Positions 22,677 to 30,907 of a stretch of 37,214 nt of DNA are shown in pieces. Position 1 is the first letter of the stretch, and every line of letters starts with the position of its first letter. This DNA is from an uncultured Acidimicrobiaceae bacterium (lineage in GTDB: Bacteria; Actinomycetota; Acidimicrobiia; Spongiisociales; UBA5794): assembly GCA_947259365.1 (NCBI GenBank), contig CAMYMC010000050.1, positions 93,927-131,140 of the forward strand. Reading direction: 5' to 3'. A model generated the notes under the pieces. That model saw only the letters and a list, made by a program, of their open reading frames with translations, did no database searches and was not told where the DNA came from. Made by a program: the position numbers and the translations under genes.

Positions 22677-23420
22677 GTGTTCGAGCGGTTCACGGAGCGG
22701 GCACGCCGGGTCGTCGTCCTCGCGCAGGAAGAGGCACGGCTCCTCGGCCACGCCTCCATCGGGACCGAGCACCTGCTTCTCGGCCTCGCCTCCCTCGGCG
22801 AGGGCGCGGCCGCCGAGGCGCTCCGTGACCTCGGCGTGGACGGCAACTCGGTTCGAGAGAGGGTGGTCGGTGTCGTCGGCCGGGGCGGGGAGCCGCCGAG
22901 CGGCCACGTCCCGTTCACCCCGCGGGCGAAAACGGCACTCGAGCTGTCGTTGCGCGAGGCCCTGACGGCGGGTCACGACCACATCGGGACCGGGCACCTC
23001 CTCCTCGGGCTCCTCGCCGGCGGCGACGGTGTCGCCATCGAGGTCCTCAACACGCTCGGGCACGATCCGCACGCGGTCCGCGACGCCGCCACCGCCGCGA
23101 TCGGACCGCCGTCCCGCCCGTCCCGGCAGCAGCAGGTTGCGCCGCCGGACGTGGCTCGCTCCCGACCTCCGTCCGCCGCAATCGCCAACGCCGACGTCGG
23201 CGGGATCGTCCTCGCCGTCCTCGCCGCAGGAGGCTGGATGGCCGGGTCCGGCGGCGCCCTGCGGACTTCGTCGCTGTGGGCGGCAGCCGCCGCCGCGGTG
23301 GTGGTTCTCGTCGCCGCCATCCTCGGCCCGATCCGGCCTGCGCTGCACCGGGTCCTCCGTCCCACCGTCGTCGTCGTGCTCGGCGCCGCCGCCGTCACGA
23401 GCCTCCTCGGCGCCCTCTAG
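22677..23420 (+). CDS. Membrane-anchored ClpC N-domain paralogue without ATPase
   Basis: 247 residues. Residues 1-145 hold two Clp-N repeats closely matching ClpC in this window ([20 protein letters not shown] versus [20 protein letters not shown]; later [20 protein letters not shown]). There is no AAA+ module. Instead a ~25-residue P/R/Q linker leads to three hydrophobic segments (about 174-190, 199-218 and 229-246). The Clp N-domain binds adaptors and substrates, so this protein could sequester ClpC adaptors, recruit substrates to the membrane, or act as a decoy. No stop or frameshift separates the parts, so it is not a decayed clpC. The GTG follows GAGG closely. No function is known to me. 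Confidence 0.85.
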   Translation: MFERFTERARRVVVLAQEEARLLGHASIGTEHLLLGLASLGEGAAAEALRDLGVDGNSVRERVVGVVGRGGEPPSGHVPFTPRAKTALELSLREALTAGHDHIGTGHLLLGLLAGGDGVAIEVLNTLGHDPHAVRDAATAAIGPPSRPSRQQQVAPPDVARSRPPSAAIANADVGGIVLAVLAAGGWMAGSGGALRTSSLWAAAAAAVVVLVAAILGPIRPALHRVLRPTVVVVLGAAAVTSLLGAL

Positions 23421-23450
23421 GCGCTCGACGACGGTCCTGGGGCCCTGCCG

Positions 23451-24755
23451 TCACTCCGGGAAGTTCTCGGCGAAGATCGTGATCGTGCCGCTGTAGCTCG
23501 ACACCCACACATTGCCCGTGGCCTCGTCGTAGGTGATCCCGATCGGGTGGTGGGCGACCTCCGTCTCCTGCACCTCGACCATGTCGGCGGTGCGGACCTT
23601 GCTCACCGTGTCCGAGTTGTAGTTGACGACGTAGAGGGAATCACCGGCGGCCGACATCGCCATGGAACGGGGCGCGGAACCGGTGCGGACCGCATCGACG
23701 TCACCGGTGGCGAGATCGATCCTGGCGACCCGGCTTTCGCCGCTCAGCGTGACGTAGAGGGCACCGCCGTCGGGGCTCATGACGAGGTGGCGCGGGTTCG
23801 CCCCGACCCCACGGATCCACTCGACCTCGAGGTCGGAGAGACCGACGACGGCGACGTCGCGCGATCCCATCACGGCGACGTAGGCCGTGGCGCCGTCGGG
23901 GGACACGGCGATGCCTCGCGGATGGCGGCCCAGCTCCACTCTGGCGACTTCGACGCTTCGCACGGCATCGACGACACTGAGGTCGAATGAGCACCAGTTC
24001 GTGACGAGCACCCGGTCGCCGTCGGGGGTCACGGCCACGTACTTGGGAACGGCGCCCACGGCGATCACCCGGTCGATCTCGAGCGTCGCCATATCGATGC
24101 GGTACAGGAAGCTGTCGTCCCACTCCCCCTTCCCGCAGCCGTCGCCGCCCGGCCTGGCATAGCCGTCGCCGTACATCTGGTAGTTCGAGACGTAGGCGTA
24201 GGCACCGTCGGGCGAGAACGCCGCTTCGACGGGGGCTCCCCGATGGCTCCCCTCTCGCCCGCCGTGCCCGAACACGGCGAGATCGACCTCGTCCTCGATC
24301 GTGGCGACGAGGTCGAAGCTGCGGTCGTACACCGTGATCGTGTGCCGGTACATCATGTTCTGGGCAAAGAAGAGGCCCGAGCCGGAGTAGACGACCGACT
24401 TCGGGGAGATGTCGCCGGTGATGCGGGCGATCTCCTCCATCCGGAGCCCGGCGGTGGCCGGCGGGGCCGTCGTCGTGGTCGTCGTGGACGTCGGTGGCGT
24501 CGTCGTCGGCGGCGGCGCTGTGGTCGTGGTCGTCGTGGTCGGCGGCGGGGCTGTGGGCGTGGTCGGCGACGGTCCCATCGTCGTGGTCGTCGTGGCGGTC
24601 TGCTGAGGCGCAGCGGCGCCCCCGCCCGAGGACCCGCCGTCGCCGCTGCACGCCGCGGCGAGGAGGGAAACGGCGGCAGCGGCGATCGCGACACGCGCCG
24701 GCAACGACCGGGCCGGAGTTCCGGCGGGGGTGCGGCATCGCGCTCGGGAGCTCAT
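23451..24755 (-). CDS. Secreted YVTN-type beta-propeller lipoprotein
   Basis: 434 residues. The N-terminal signal peptide ends in a lipobox (VSLLAAAC-SGDGG). A ~55-residue T/P-rich linker with long threonine runs (about 58-110) follows, typical of O-glycosylated spacers. The rest has repeated [SP]PDG.[AR].[YL]V-type blades (AAFSPDGAYAYVSNY, VAVTPDGDRVLVTNW, IAVSPDGATAYVAV, LVMSPDGGALYVTL, MAMSAAGDSLYVVNY), indicating a six- or seven-bladed propeller. These proteins usually bind ligands or partners outside the cell. The ATG overlaps the lysS stop (ATGA), so translation is coupled to lysS although no functional link is obvious. The frame is open far upstream through lysS, but only this start gives a signal peptide. 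Confidence 0.85.
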   Translation of the reverse strand: MSSRARCRTPAGTPARSLPARVAIAAAAVSLLAAACSGDGGSSGGGAAAPQQTATTTTTMGPSPTTPTAPPPTTTTTTTAPPPTTTPPTSTTTTTTAPPATAGLRMEEIARITGDISPKSVVYSGSGLFFAQNMMYRHTITVYDRSFDLVATIEDEVDLAVFGHGGREGSHRGAPVEAAFSPDGAYAYVSNYQMYGDGYARPGGDGCGKGEWDDSFLYRIDMATLEIDRVIAVGAVPKYVAVTPDGDRVLVTNWCSFDLSVVDAVRSVEVARVELGRHPRGIAVSPDGATAYVAVMGSRDVAVVGLSDLEVEWIRGVGANPRHLVMSPDGGALYVTLSGESRVARIDLATGDVDAVRTGSAPRSMAMSAAGDSLYVVNYNSDTVSKVRTADMVEVQETEVAHHPIGITYDEATGNVWVSSYSGTITIFAENFPE

Positions 24756-26275
24756 GCCTCCGGACGGAGTGTGGGGAAGAGGATGACCTCCCGGATGTGG
24801 GGCTGGCCGGTGAGCAGCATCACGAGTCGGTCGACACCGATGCCGAGGCCGCCGGTGGGAGGCATGCCGTACTCGAGCGCGAGCAGGTAGTCCTCGTCGA
24901 GCGGATGCGCCTCCTCGTCCCCGGCCGCCCTCGCCGCGACCTGGGCCTCGAACCGCTGCCGCTGATCGAGCGGGTCGTTGAGCTCCGAGAAGGCGTTCCC
25001 GAACTCGGCACCGGCGATGAACAGCTCCCATCGCTCGGCGAGGTCGGGATCGTCGCGGTGGCGGCGGGCGAGGGGCGACACCTCGACCGGGTGGTCGAGG
25101 ATGAACGTCGGCTCCCAGATGCCGTCGGCGACGAGGGCGTCGAAGAGCGCCTCGACGATCTTGCCGTGGCCCCAGTGCGGCTCGGGCTCGACGCCGTGGG
25201 AGCGGGCGAGGGCGCGGACGTCGTCGATCGGTGCGGCGAAGTCCACAGGCCGGCCCGTCGCCGCTGCGACGAGGTCCACCATCCGCTCCCTGCGGTACGG
25301 CGGGGAGAAGTCGAGCGTTCGACCCTGGTAGGTGACGGTCGCGCCGCCGGCTGCGGCGATCGCGACCGCGGCAAAGATCTCTTCGACCATCTCGAGGATG
25401 TCGAGGTAGTCGGCGTAGGCCTCGTACGACTCGAGCATCGTGAACTCGGGGTTGTGGGTCGAGTCGATGCCCTCGTTGCGGAAGATCCGCCCGATTTCGA
25501 ACACCCGCTCCATCCCGCCGACGACGAGACGCTTCAGGTACAGCTCGGTGGCGATGCGCAGGTACATGTCCATCTCGAGCGCGTTGTGACGGGTCCGGAA
25601 GGGCCGGGCGAGGCCGCCCGTCGCCTGGGTGAGGAGCACCGGCGTCTCGAACTCGACGTATCCGCGCGCCTCGAACTCGCGCCGCAGCTCGGAGACGACG
25701 CGGGCCCGGGTGAGCGCGGTGTCCCGCGACCGCTCGTTGGCGAGGAGGTCGAGGTAGCGACGGCGGCTGCGCAGCTCGAGGTCCTGGAGGCCGTGCCATT
25801 TGTCGGGCAGGGGTCGCAGCGACTTCGCCAGGAGCGTGAGCGACGTGATCCTCACGCTCAGCTCCCCCCGTCTCGTGGTGACGACCTCGCCCCCGGCGCC
25901 GATCCAGTCACCGTGATCGAGCTCCTCGAAGCGGGCGAAGGCGGCGTCGTCGAGCACGCTGCGGTCGACGAAGAGCTGGATCGTCCCGGTGCCGTCACGA
26001 AGAACCCCGAAGAGCAGGTTGCCCAGCGCCCGCACGTTGTGGAGTCGCCCCGCCACGGTCACGTTCTCGCCGGTCTCGGTCCCCGGCTCGAGCCCGCCGT
26101 GGCGGGTGTGGAGCTCGGCAGCCGTCGCCGTCCGCGAGAAGCGGTAGGGATAGCCCTCCCCGGCGAGGGCGGCCTCGTGCTTGGCGAGGCGCCGGGCGGT
26201 GAGCGGATGGTCGGCCAGCCCGGCGGCATCGTCGAGCGGCTGGTCGGCTCCCGGCGCCGGCGTGGGCTCGGTCAT
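24752..26275 (-). CDS. lysS: Lysyl-tRNA synthetase, class II
   Basis: 507 residues, the usual size. The OB-fold anticodon-binding domain is at ~65-150 (VTVAGRLHNVRALGNLLFGVLRDGTG). The class II core has motif 1 around RREFEARGYVEFETPVL, motif 2 FRNEGIDSTHNPEFTMLE, and motif 3 GGLGIGVDRLVMLLTG. It charges tRNA-Lys. The start ATG overlaps the coaX stop (ATGA). The coaX-lysS-clpC neighbourhood matches the mycobacterial order, although clpC here is separated by the propeller, ClpN and polyprenyl synthase genes. Confidence 0.96.
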   Translation of the reverse strand: MTEPTPAPGADQPLDDAAGLADHPLTARRLAKHEAALAGEGYPYRFSRTATAAELHTRHGGLEPGTETGENVTVAGRLHNVRALGNLLFGVLRDGTGTIQLFVDRSVLDDAAFARFEELDHGDWIGAGGEVVTTRRGELSVRITSLTLLAKSLRPLPDKWHGLQDLELRSRRRYLDLLANERSRDTALTRARVVSELRREFEARGYVEFETPVLLTQATGGLARPFRTRHNALEMDMYLRIATELYLKRLVVGGMERVFEIGRIFRNEGIDSTHNPEFTMLESYEAYADYLDILEMVEEIFAAVAIAAAGGATVTYQGRTLDFSPPYRRERMVDLVAAATGRPVDFAAPIDDVRALARSHGVEPEPHWGHGKIVEALFDALVADGIWEPTFILDHPVEVSPLARRHRDDPDLAERWELFIAGAEFGNAFSELNDPLDQRQRFEAQVAARAAGDEEAHPLDEDYLLALEYGMPPTGGLGIGVDRLVMLLTGQPHIREVILFPTLRPEA

Positions 26276-27045
26276 TCGTCGTCCGTGTTCCGCTCGTAGA
26301 TCATCCGCAGACCGTCGAGCGTGAGCGTTTCGTCGATGATCTCCACGCTGCGACAGTGGGGCACGATGGTAGGGGCGAGGCCTCCCGTTGCGACGCGAGT
26401 GGTCTCCGTCCCGATCTCGGCGCAGATGCGCTCCATGATTCCGTCGACGAGCCCTGCGTGCCCGTAGATCGCCCCGGACTGGATCGCCTCGACGGTGCCC
26501 TTGCCGATCGGCGACCGGGGCGGGACGAATTCGACGTTGCGGAGAGCGGCGGTACCGGAGATGAGGGCACCCGTGGCGATGACGAGGCCCGGGGCGATCG
26601 CCCCCCCGAGGTACTCCCCGCCGGTGCCGACGACGTCGAAGTTCGTCGAGGTTCCGAAGTCGACGACGACGACCGGCGGCCCGTACCGCTCCCGGGCGGC
26701 GAGGGCGTTGACGACTCGGTCGGCGCCGACCTCGTGCGGGTTGTCGATCTGGATCTGCATGCCGGTCTTGATCCCGGGCTCGATGACGACGACGGGGCCG
26801 GAGGTGAGTCTGGTTGCAACGCGGCGGAACGCACCGGTGATGGCGGGAACGACGCTCGAGACGGCGACCCCGGTGATGTCGGTGACCTCGAAGCCCTCGA
26901 GGTCGAGGAGGCCCCGTAACCAGAGCCGTAGCTCGTCGTCGGTTCGTTCCGTCAGGGTCGTGAGCCGCCACGTCGTGACGAGGGTCTCCCCGTCGTAGAG
27001 GCCGACGGCCGTCTGCGTGTTGCCGATGTCGAGCGTCAGGAGCAT
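26272..27045 (-). CDS. coaX: Type III pantothenate kinase
   Basis: 257 residues. CoaX phosphorylates pantothenate, the first committed step of CoA synthesis, using the acetate-kinase-like fold. The motifs are LTLDIGNTQTAVGLY (phosphate loop), GADRVVNALAA, VVVDFGTSTNFDVV (catalytic Asp; family DFGTATT) and GGAIAPG. The ATG at 27045 follows GGAG by 5 nt and starts directly at the DIGNT strand. It is preceded by panC (44 nt) and followed by lysS (overlap). panD, often between panC and coaX in actinobacteria, is absent. Confidence 0.95.
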   Translation of the reverse strand: MLLTLDIGNTQTAVGLYDGETLVTTWRLTTLTERTDDELRLWLRGLLDLEGFEVTDITGVAVSSVVPAITGAFRRVATRLTSGPVVVIEPGIKTGMQIQIDNPHEVGADRVVNALAARERYGPPVVVVDFGTSTNFDVVGTGGEYLGGAIAPGLVIATGALISGTAALRNVEFVPPRSPIGKGTVEAIQSGAIYGHAGLVDGIMERICAEIGTETTRVATGGLAPTIVPHCRSVEIIDETLTLDGLRMIYERNTDDE

Positions 27046-27088
27046 CGCATCTCCGATCCGCAGGGCGACGCGACCCCCGGGTGGGCCC

Positions 27089-27991
27089 TCACGGCGCCCG
27101 CCCGGGGGCGAGGGCGCTCGGCGATCCGAGCCGGACGCCGCGATCGGCCGAGACCTCGCCGCCCGGCCCCACGTCGAAGTGGACATTGTCGATGAGACGG
27201 GCCGGCCCTACCCGGGCCGCCACCGCCAGGAACGCGTCGCGATCGAGCCGGTCGAGCCGGGCCACGGAGCCTCGCGACACGAGCTCGACGTAGTCCGCGG
27301 CCACACCGGCAGCGGTCAGGGCGGCGGTGACGAGACCCTCGAGGGTCGCCCCATCCCGCTCGCCCTGTTCGGCGGCGTCTGCCGCGGTCATGAGGCCGGC
27401 GCCGAGTGCGAGGGCCCGCCGCCTGTCGTCGCCGTCGAGATATGTGTTCCGGGACGACAGGGCGAGGCCGTCGGCGTCGCGAACAGTCGGGACTCCGACG
27501 CACTCGACGGGGAACGACAGGTCGGCAGCCATCCGGGTGACGACAGCGAGCTGCTGGGCGTCCTTGCGCCCGAAGAAGGCGAGGTCCGGCTTCACACCGG
27601 CGAACAGCTTGGCGACGATCGTCGCCACGCCCTCGAAGTGACCGGGCCGCTCCCGACCCTCCATGCGCTCGGTGAGCCCGGCGACCCGCACGGTGGTGAC
27701 GGTCCCGTCGGGGTACATCTCGTCGAGCGGGGGCGCGAAGAGGACGTCGACGCCGGCGGTCGTCGCCAGCGCGGCATCTCTGGCGAGGTCGCGCGGGTAC
27801 GAGGCGAGATCCTCGCCTTCGCCGAACTGGAGCGGGTTGACGAACAGGCTCATCACGACGGTGTCGGCCGCCGGGCGAGCCGCGTCGGCGAGGGCGAGAT
27901 GGCCTTCGTGGAGAAAGCCCATCGTCGGGACGAGACCGACCACACCAGATGCGAGATGCCTCGCTGCGGCGAACGTGGTCACGAGCTCCAC
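27089..27991 (-). CDS. panC: Pantothenate synthetase (pantoate-beta-alanine ligase)
   Basis: 300 residues. It makes pantothenate from pantoate, beta-alanine and ATP. The class I-like HIGH motif appears as VPTMGFLHEGHLAL; SLFVNPLQFGEGEDLASYPR, MEGRERPGHFEGVATIVAKLF, FFGRKDAQQLAVV and LALSSRNTYLDGDDRRRAL are diagnostic. The start is GTG, 3 nt after the stop of the DUF2520 gene, so the two are surely co-transcribed. The product feeds CoaX encoded next. Confidence 0.96.
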   Translation of the reverse strand: MELVTTFAAARHLASGVVGLVPTMGFLHEGHLALADAARPAADTVVMSLFVNPLQFGEGEDLASYPRDLARDAALATTAGVDVLFAPPLDEMYPDGTVTTVRVAGLTERMEGRERPGHFEGVATIVAKLFAGVKPDLAFFGRKDAQQLAVVTRMAADLSFPVECVGVPTVRDADGLALSSRNTYLDGDDRRRALALGAGLMTAADAAEQGERDGATLEGLVTAALTAAGVAADYVELVSRGSVARLDRLDRDAFLAVAARVGPARLIDNVHFDVGPGGEVSADRGVRLGSPSALAPGRAP

Positions 27992-27994
27992 CGC

Positions 27995-28840
27995 TCAGCC
28001 CGTCCCCTCCGGCCGCGGCGCGTCGACGAGGGCGGCGAATTCCCCGGAGCGCCCGGAGATGCGGGCGAGCTCGCGGACGAACGCGACGAACCCGGCCCGC
28101 CACTCGGGGGCGTCGGCCTCGACCGCGCCGAGCTGGCCGGCGACCGTTGCCTCGTCGCCGCGAGCGACCGGCCCGGTGAGTGCAGCCCGCGGACCGAGGT
28201 CGAAGGCGTTGGCGACGACGGCCTCGACGAGCGGCCGGGCCGCATCGAAGGGCACCCCGGCGGCGGCGAAGAGGTCCGACGCCATCGTCAGCGAGGCAAG
28301 GGGGAAGTTCGCCGCCGCAGCAGCAGCGGCGTGGTACAGAGCCTTGGCGTCGTCGGCGAGGTCGAACGGGACGGACCCGAGCGACACCGCCAGCTCGTGG
28401 AGGGTGCCCCGCAGCGGCTCGTCGGCGGTCACTGCGATGTGGGCACCGGCCAGACGCCCGGCACCGACCGCCGCGTTCGGCAGCGTCTGGAGCGGGTGGA
28501 ACGAACCGAGCCGGCCGATCATCGCCTCGAGCGGGGCGAGGGCGGCGACGGGGGTGAACCCGGAGAGGTGCACCGCCGCGGTGAAGCCCGAGGTGTCGCC
28601 GAGCGAGGCGGCTGCGGGCGTGATGGCTGCGTCGCGCACCGCGATGACGAGGAGGTCGCCCCCGTCTGGCTCGTCGCCGACGAGTCGGGCGGAGGCCGAG
28701 ACGAGGTCGGCCGCAGCCGCCGTCCGTTCCCGGTCGCGACCGACGACCGAGATGATGCGGTGACCGGCACGGGACGCGGCCAGGGCGAGGGCCATGCCGG
28801 CCCGTCCCGGGCCGACGATGGTGATGTCGAGTGGATCCAT
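27995..28840 (-). CDS. Rossmann-fold / DUF2520 oxidoreductase-like protein
   Basis: 281 residues. The N-terminal NAD(P)-binding fold has DITIVGPGRAGMALALAASRAG, followed by RLVGDEPDGGDLLVIAVRDAAI and AAVHLSGF. GSFHPLQTLP, YHAAAAAAANFPLASL and FDLGPRAALTGPVARGD mark the C-terminal DUF2520 domain. The family resembles short ketopantoate reductase or 6-phosphogluconate dehydrogenase relatives, and it sits directly before panC in many actinobacteria. A role in pantoate supply is therefore tempting but unproven. A TAGAAT and a TACCCT box lie upstream in the 87-bp gap to folK and could drive this pan-coaX-lysS operon. Confidence 0.82.
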   Translation of the reverse strand: MDPLDITIVGPGRAGMALALAASRAGHRIISVVGRDRERTAAAADLVSASARLVGDEPDGGDLLVIAVRDAAITPAAASLGDTSGFTAAVHLSGFTPVAALAPLEAMIGRLGSFHPLQTLPNAAVGAGRLAGAHIAVTADEPLRGTLHELAVSLGSVPFDLADDAKALYHAAAAAAANFPLASLTMASDLFAAAGVPFDAARPLVEAVVANAFDLGPRAALTGPVARGDEATVAGQLGAVEADAPEWRAGFVAFVRELARISGRSGEFAALVDAPRPEGTG

Positions 28841-28927
28841 GCGGCTTCAGTCCCGCTCGAGGGTACCGGTACCGCGGCGCATTCTACGGGAGGACCGCCG
28901 TCGTCCCGCGCCGGGGGCACCCCCACC

Positions 28928-29503
28928 TCACAGCAAGAACCCGATGAGCCACCACACGATGACGGCGGCGACACCCGTGACGACGAAGATGGTCGCCGAG
29001 CGCACCGTCGCCGAGACCGGGCGTCGCAGCCGGCGGACCTGCTGGCCGGCAACTGCGGGGAGCATCGCGGCCACCCTCGTTCCGTCGGGGAGTTCGACCT
29101 CCGGCCAGACCTCGAGCAGAGGTTCGACGACGAAGCGCCGCTCGAGGAGTCTCGGGTGCGGGATCGTCAGCCCCGGCTTGTCGAGGACGACGTCGCCGAA
29201 GATGAGGATGTCGAGGTCGAGCGTGCGCGGGCCCCAGCGGACCCTCCGCTGCCGCCCGCGCCCCTGCTCGATGGCGAGGCATGCCGCGAGCAGCTCCTCC
29301 GGTTCGAGAGCGGTGTCGAGAACCGCAACTGCGTTGAGGTAGGGGCCCTGATCGGGGCCGCCGATCGGAGCCGTCTCGTACAGCGACGACACCGCGACCA
29401 GCTCGCCGAGCCGGGCGAGCGCTTCGAGCGCGCCCTCGATGTGGTCGGTGCGTTCACCGACGTTGGAGCCGAGCCCGACGGCAACCCGTGTCGTCGTCGT
29501 CAC
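28928..29503 (-). CDS. folK: HPPK (folate pyrophosphokinase) with a C-terminal transmembrane helix
   Basis: 191 residues, about 30 longer than usual. The catalytic domain is complete: VAVGLGSNVGER, LYETAPIGGPDQGPYLNAV, RRVRWGPRTLDLDILIFGD (both Mg-binding aspartates) and IPHPRLLERRFVVEPL. It transfers pyrophosphate from ATP to hydroxymethyldihydropterin. After a basic segment (RRLRRPVSATVRS) the protein ends in a single strongly hydrophobic helix, ATIFVVTGVAAVIVWWLIGFLL, running to the stop. This predicts a tail-anchored enzyme facing the cytoplasm. In mycobacteria a separate membrane protein gene (DUF3180) follows folK, so the tail could be a fusion remnant. The GTG start lies 21 nt after the upstream gene. 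Confidence 0.9.
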   Translation of the reverse strand: MTTTTRVAVGLGSNVGERTDHIEGALEALARLGELVAVSSLYETAPIGGPDQGPYLNAVAVLDTALEPEELLAACLAIEQGRGRQRRVRWGPRTLDLDILIFGDVVLDKPGLTIPHPRLLERRFVVEPLLEVWPEVELPDGTRVAAMLPAVAGQQVRRLRRPVSATVRSATIFVVTGVAAVIVWWLIGFLL

Positions 29504-29524
29504 GACGCAGGCGACGGGCGCATC

Positions 29525-30010
29525 TCAGGCCCCGGCGGGGATGAGGCGCCTGCCCTCGGGTCCGAGCGGTCGCCCCGCGATCTCCTGGATGACCGAGGTC
29601 GCGATGATGGGGTCCGGGATGAGTCCACCGTGGACGAGGTATCCACCGAGGAGCCCGACGATGACGTCGTCGATGAGGTCGCGGTGCACGAGCAGCGATG
29701 CCCCGGGGACGGTCATCGCCTCGTCGAAGAGCGCGAAGATCTCGGCGACGTCGTCGTCCTCGAGCTCCGCCTCGATTGCCCGGTGGTACACCGTGAATCC
29801 GGCTGCCTCGTAGGCGGAGTGGTTCTGGTTCGAGGGCAGGAAGCTCAAAACGGCGTTGATGCCCTGGTCCTTGAGCCAGGTGATCTCCTCCTCGCGACGC
29901 ACCCGGCGGTGCTGGAACCCGTACCCGCCGATCCGCTCCGACATGGCGAGTCGACCGGCGATCACCCATTTGAATCCTCGGGGCTCGAGTCCCGCCACCT
30001 TCGACCTCAC
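29525..30010 (-). CDS. Degenerate dual-specificity-phosphatase-like protein in the folate operon
   Basis: 161 residues. The pattern is that of a cysteine-based phosphatase fold: FKWVIAGRLAMSERIGG at the N-terminus, WLKDQGINAVLSFLPSNQN, GFTVYHRAIEAE, then a loop where HC-x5-R should be. That loop reads H109-R110-DLIDD-V116, so both the catalytic Cys and the phosphate-binding Arg are gone. It should therefore be catalytically dead as a phosphatase. It overlaps folP by 4 nt (GTGA) and precedes folK by 21 nt, exactly where folB lies in related operons. It shows no resemblance to FolB. It may bind a phosphorylated or pterin ligand or scaffold the pathway; this is inference. Confidence 0.7.
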   Translation of the reverse strand: MRSKVAGLEPRGFKWVIAGRLAMSERIGGYGFQHRRVRREEEITWLKDQGINAVLSFLPSNQNHSAYEAAGFTVYHRAIEAELEDDDVAEIFALFDEAMTVPGASLLVHRDLIDDVIVGLLGGYLVHGGLIPDPIIATSVIQEIAGRPLGPEGRRLIPAGA

Positions 30011-30897
30011 GGCGACACCTCAACAGACGCCCGCACGATAGCGTCGGCGGTTCGCGCAGCCTGAAGTCCTCCGACCACGTCGTGTACTCGCACGACGGCG
30101 GCTCCGGCCGAGATGGCCATCGCCACCGCCGCAGCCGTCGCCGGGTCGCGCCGGGCCGGCTCGGCAGAACGCCCCGCTGCGGCCAGGACCACCCCGAGGA
30201 AGCCCTTACGGGAGGGTCCGACGAGCACCGGGTACCCGAGGGCCGCGACGCGGCCCAGGGAGTTGAGGAGCTCCAGGTTGTGGCCCGCCGTCTTGCCGAA
30301 ACCGAGGCCCGGGTCGATGCAGATCGCTTCGGGGTCGACGCCGGCCGCGATCGCGACGTCGGCCGCTGAGCCGAGCGCCGCGGCGACCTCTCCGACGACG
30401 TCGTCGTACGCGGGTTCGATCTGCATCGTGCGCGGGGTCCCCTGCATGTGCATGAGCACGACGCCGCACCCGGCCTCGGCACACACCTTCGCCAGGGCGG
30501 GATCGGACAGTGCGGTGACGTCGTTGACGATCTCGGCGCCGGCCTCGAGCGCCGCTGCGGCGACCTCGGGCTTCGACGTGTCGACGGAGACGACGATGCC
30601 CTCGGCGGCGACTCGGGCGATGGCGGGGAGGACCCGCGTCGCCTCTTCCTCTGCGGCAACGGACGCTGCCCCGGGTCGTGTCGACTCGCCGCCGATGTCG
30701 ACGATGTCGGCTCCCGAGGCGGCGAGCTCGAGCGCGCGGGCCACCGCCCGGTCGTGGTCGAGCGGTTCGGCTCCGAACGCTCCACCGTCGGAGAACGAAT
30801 CGGGCGTCAGGTTGACGACGCCCATGACGAGGGTGTGGTCGGCGGTGTCGACCGAGCGCGTTCGCAGCCGCCACGTCACCGGTCTCCGATTCTCCAC
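30007..30897 (-). CDS. folP: Dihydropteroate synthase
   Basis: 296 residues from the chosen start. The enzyme condenses hydroxymethyldihydropterin pyrophosphate with p-aminobenzoate. Signatures are MGVVNLTPDSFSDGG, DIGGESTRPGA, VSVDTSKPEVA, EIVNDVTAL, ICIDPGLGFGKT and LVGPSRKGFLG, the last contributing to pterin binding. The GTG at 30897 is preferred because it begins 10 nt after the ftsH stop and follows GGAG; an ATG at 30930 would overlap ftsH, and a GTG at 30879 is also possible. folE, often between ftsH and folP, is missing. The stop overlaps the next gene's GTG. Confidence 0.94.
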   Translation of the reverse strand: MENRRPVTWRLRTRSVDTADHTLVMGVVNLTPDSFSDGGAFGAEPLDHDRAVARALELAASGADIVDIGGESTRPGAASVAAEEEATRVLPAIARVAAEGIVVSVDTSKPEVAAAALEAGAEIVNDVTALSDPALAKVCAEAGCGVVLMHMQGTPRTMQIEPAYDDVVGEVAAALGSAADVAIAAGVDPEAICIDPGLGFGKTAGHNLELLNSLGRVAALGYPVLVGPSRKGFLGVVLAAAGRSAEPARRDPATAAAVAMAISAGAAVVRVHDVVGGLQAARTADAIVRASVEVSP

Positions 30898-30907
30898 GGG
30901 CTCCGTC

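Noticed and set aside
24756..25799. Long N-terminal extension of the propeller protein through lysS
   Set aside because: It reads R/P/A-rich nonsense in another frame of lysS; the signal peptide and lipobox begin at 24755.
27017..30064. A very long plus-strand open frame antisense to coaX, panC, folK and folP
   Set aside because: High GC content removes stop codons in the antisense frame. The translation has no recognisable domain, and the minus-strand genes have full family motifs.
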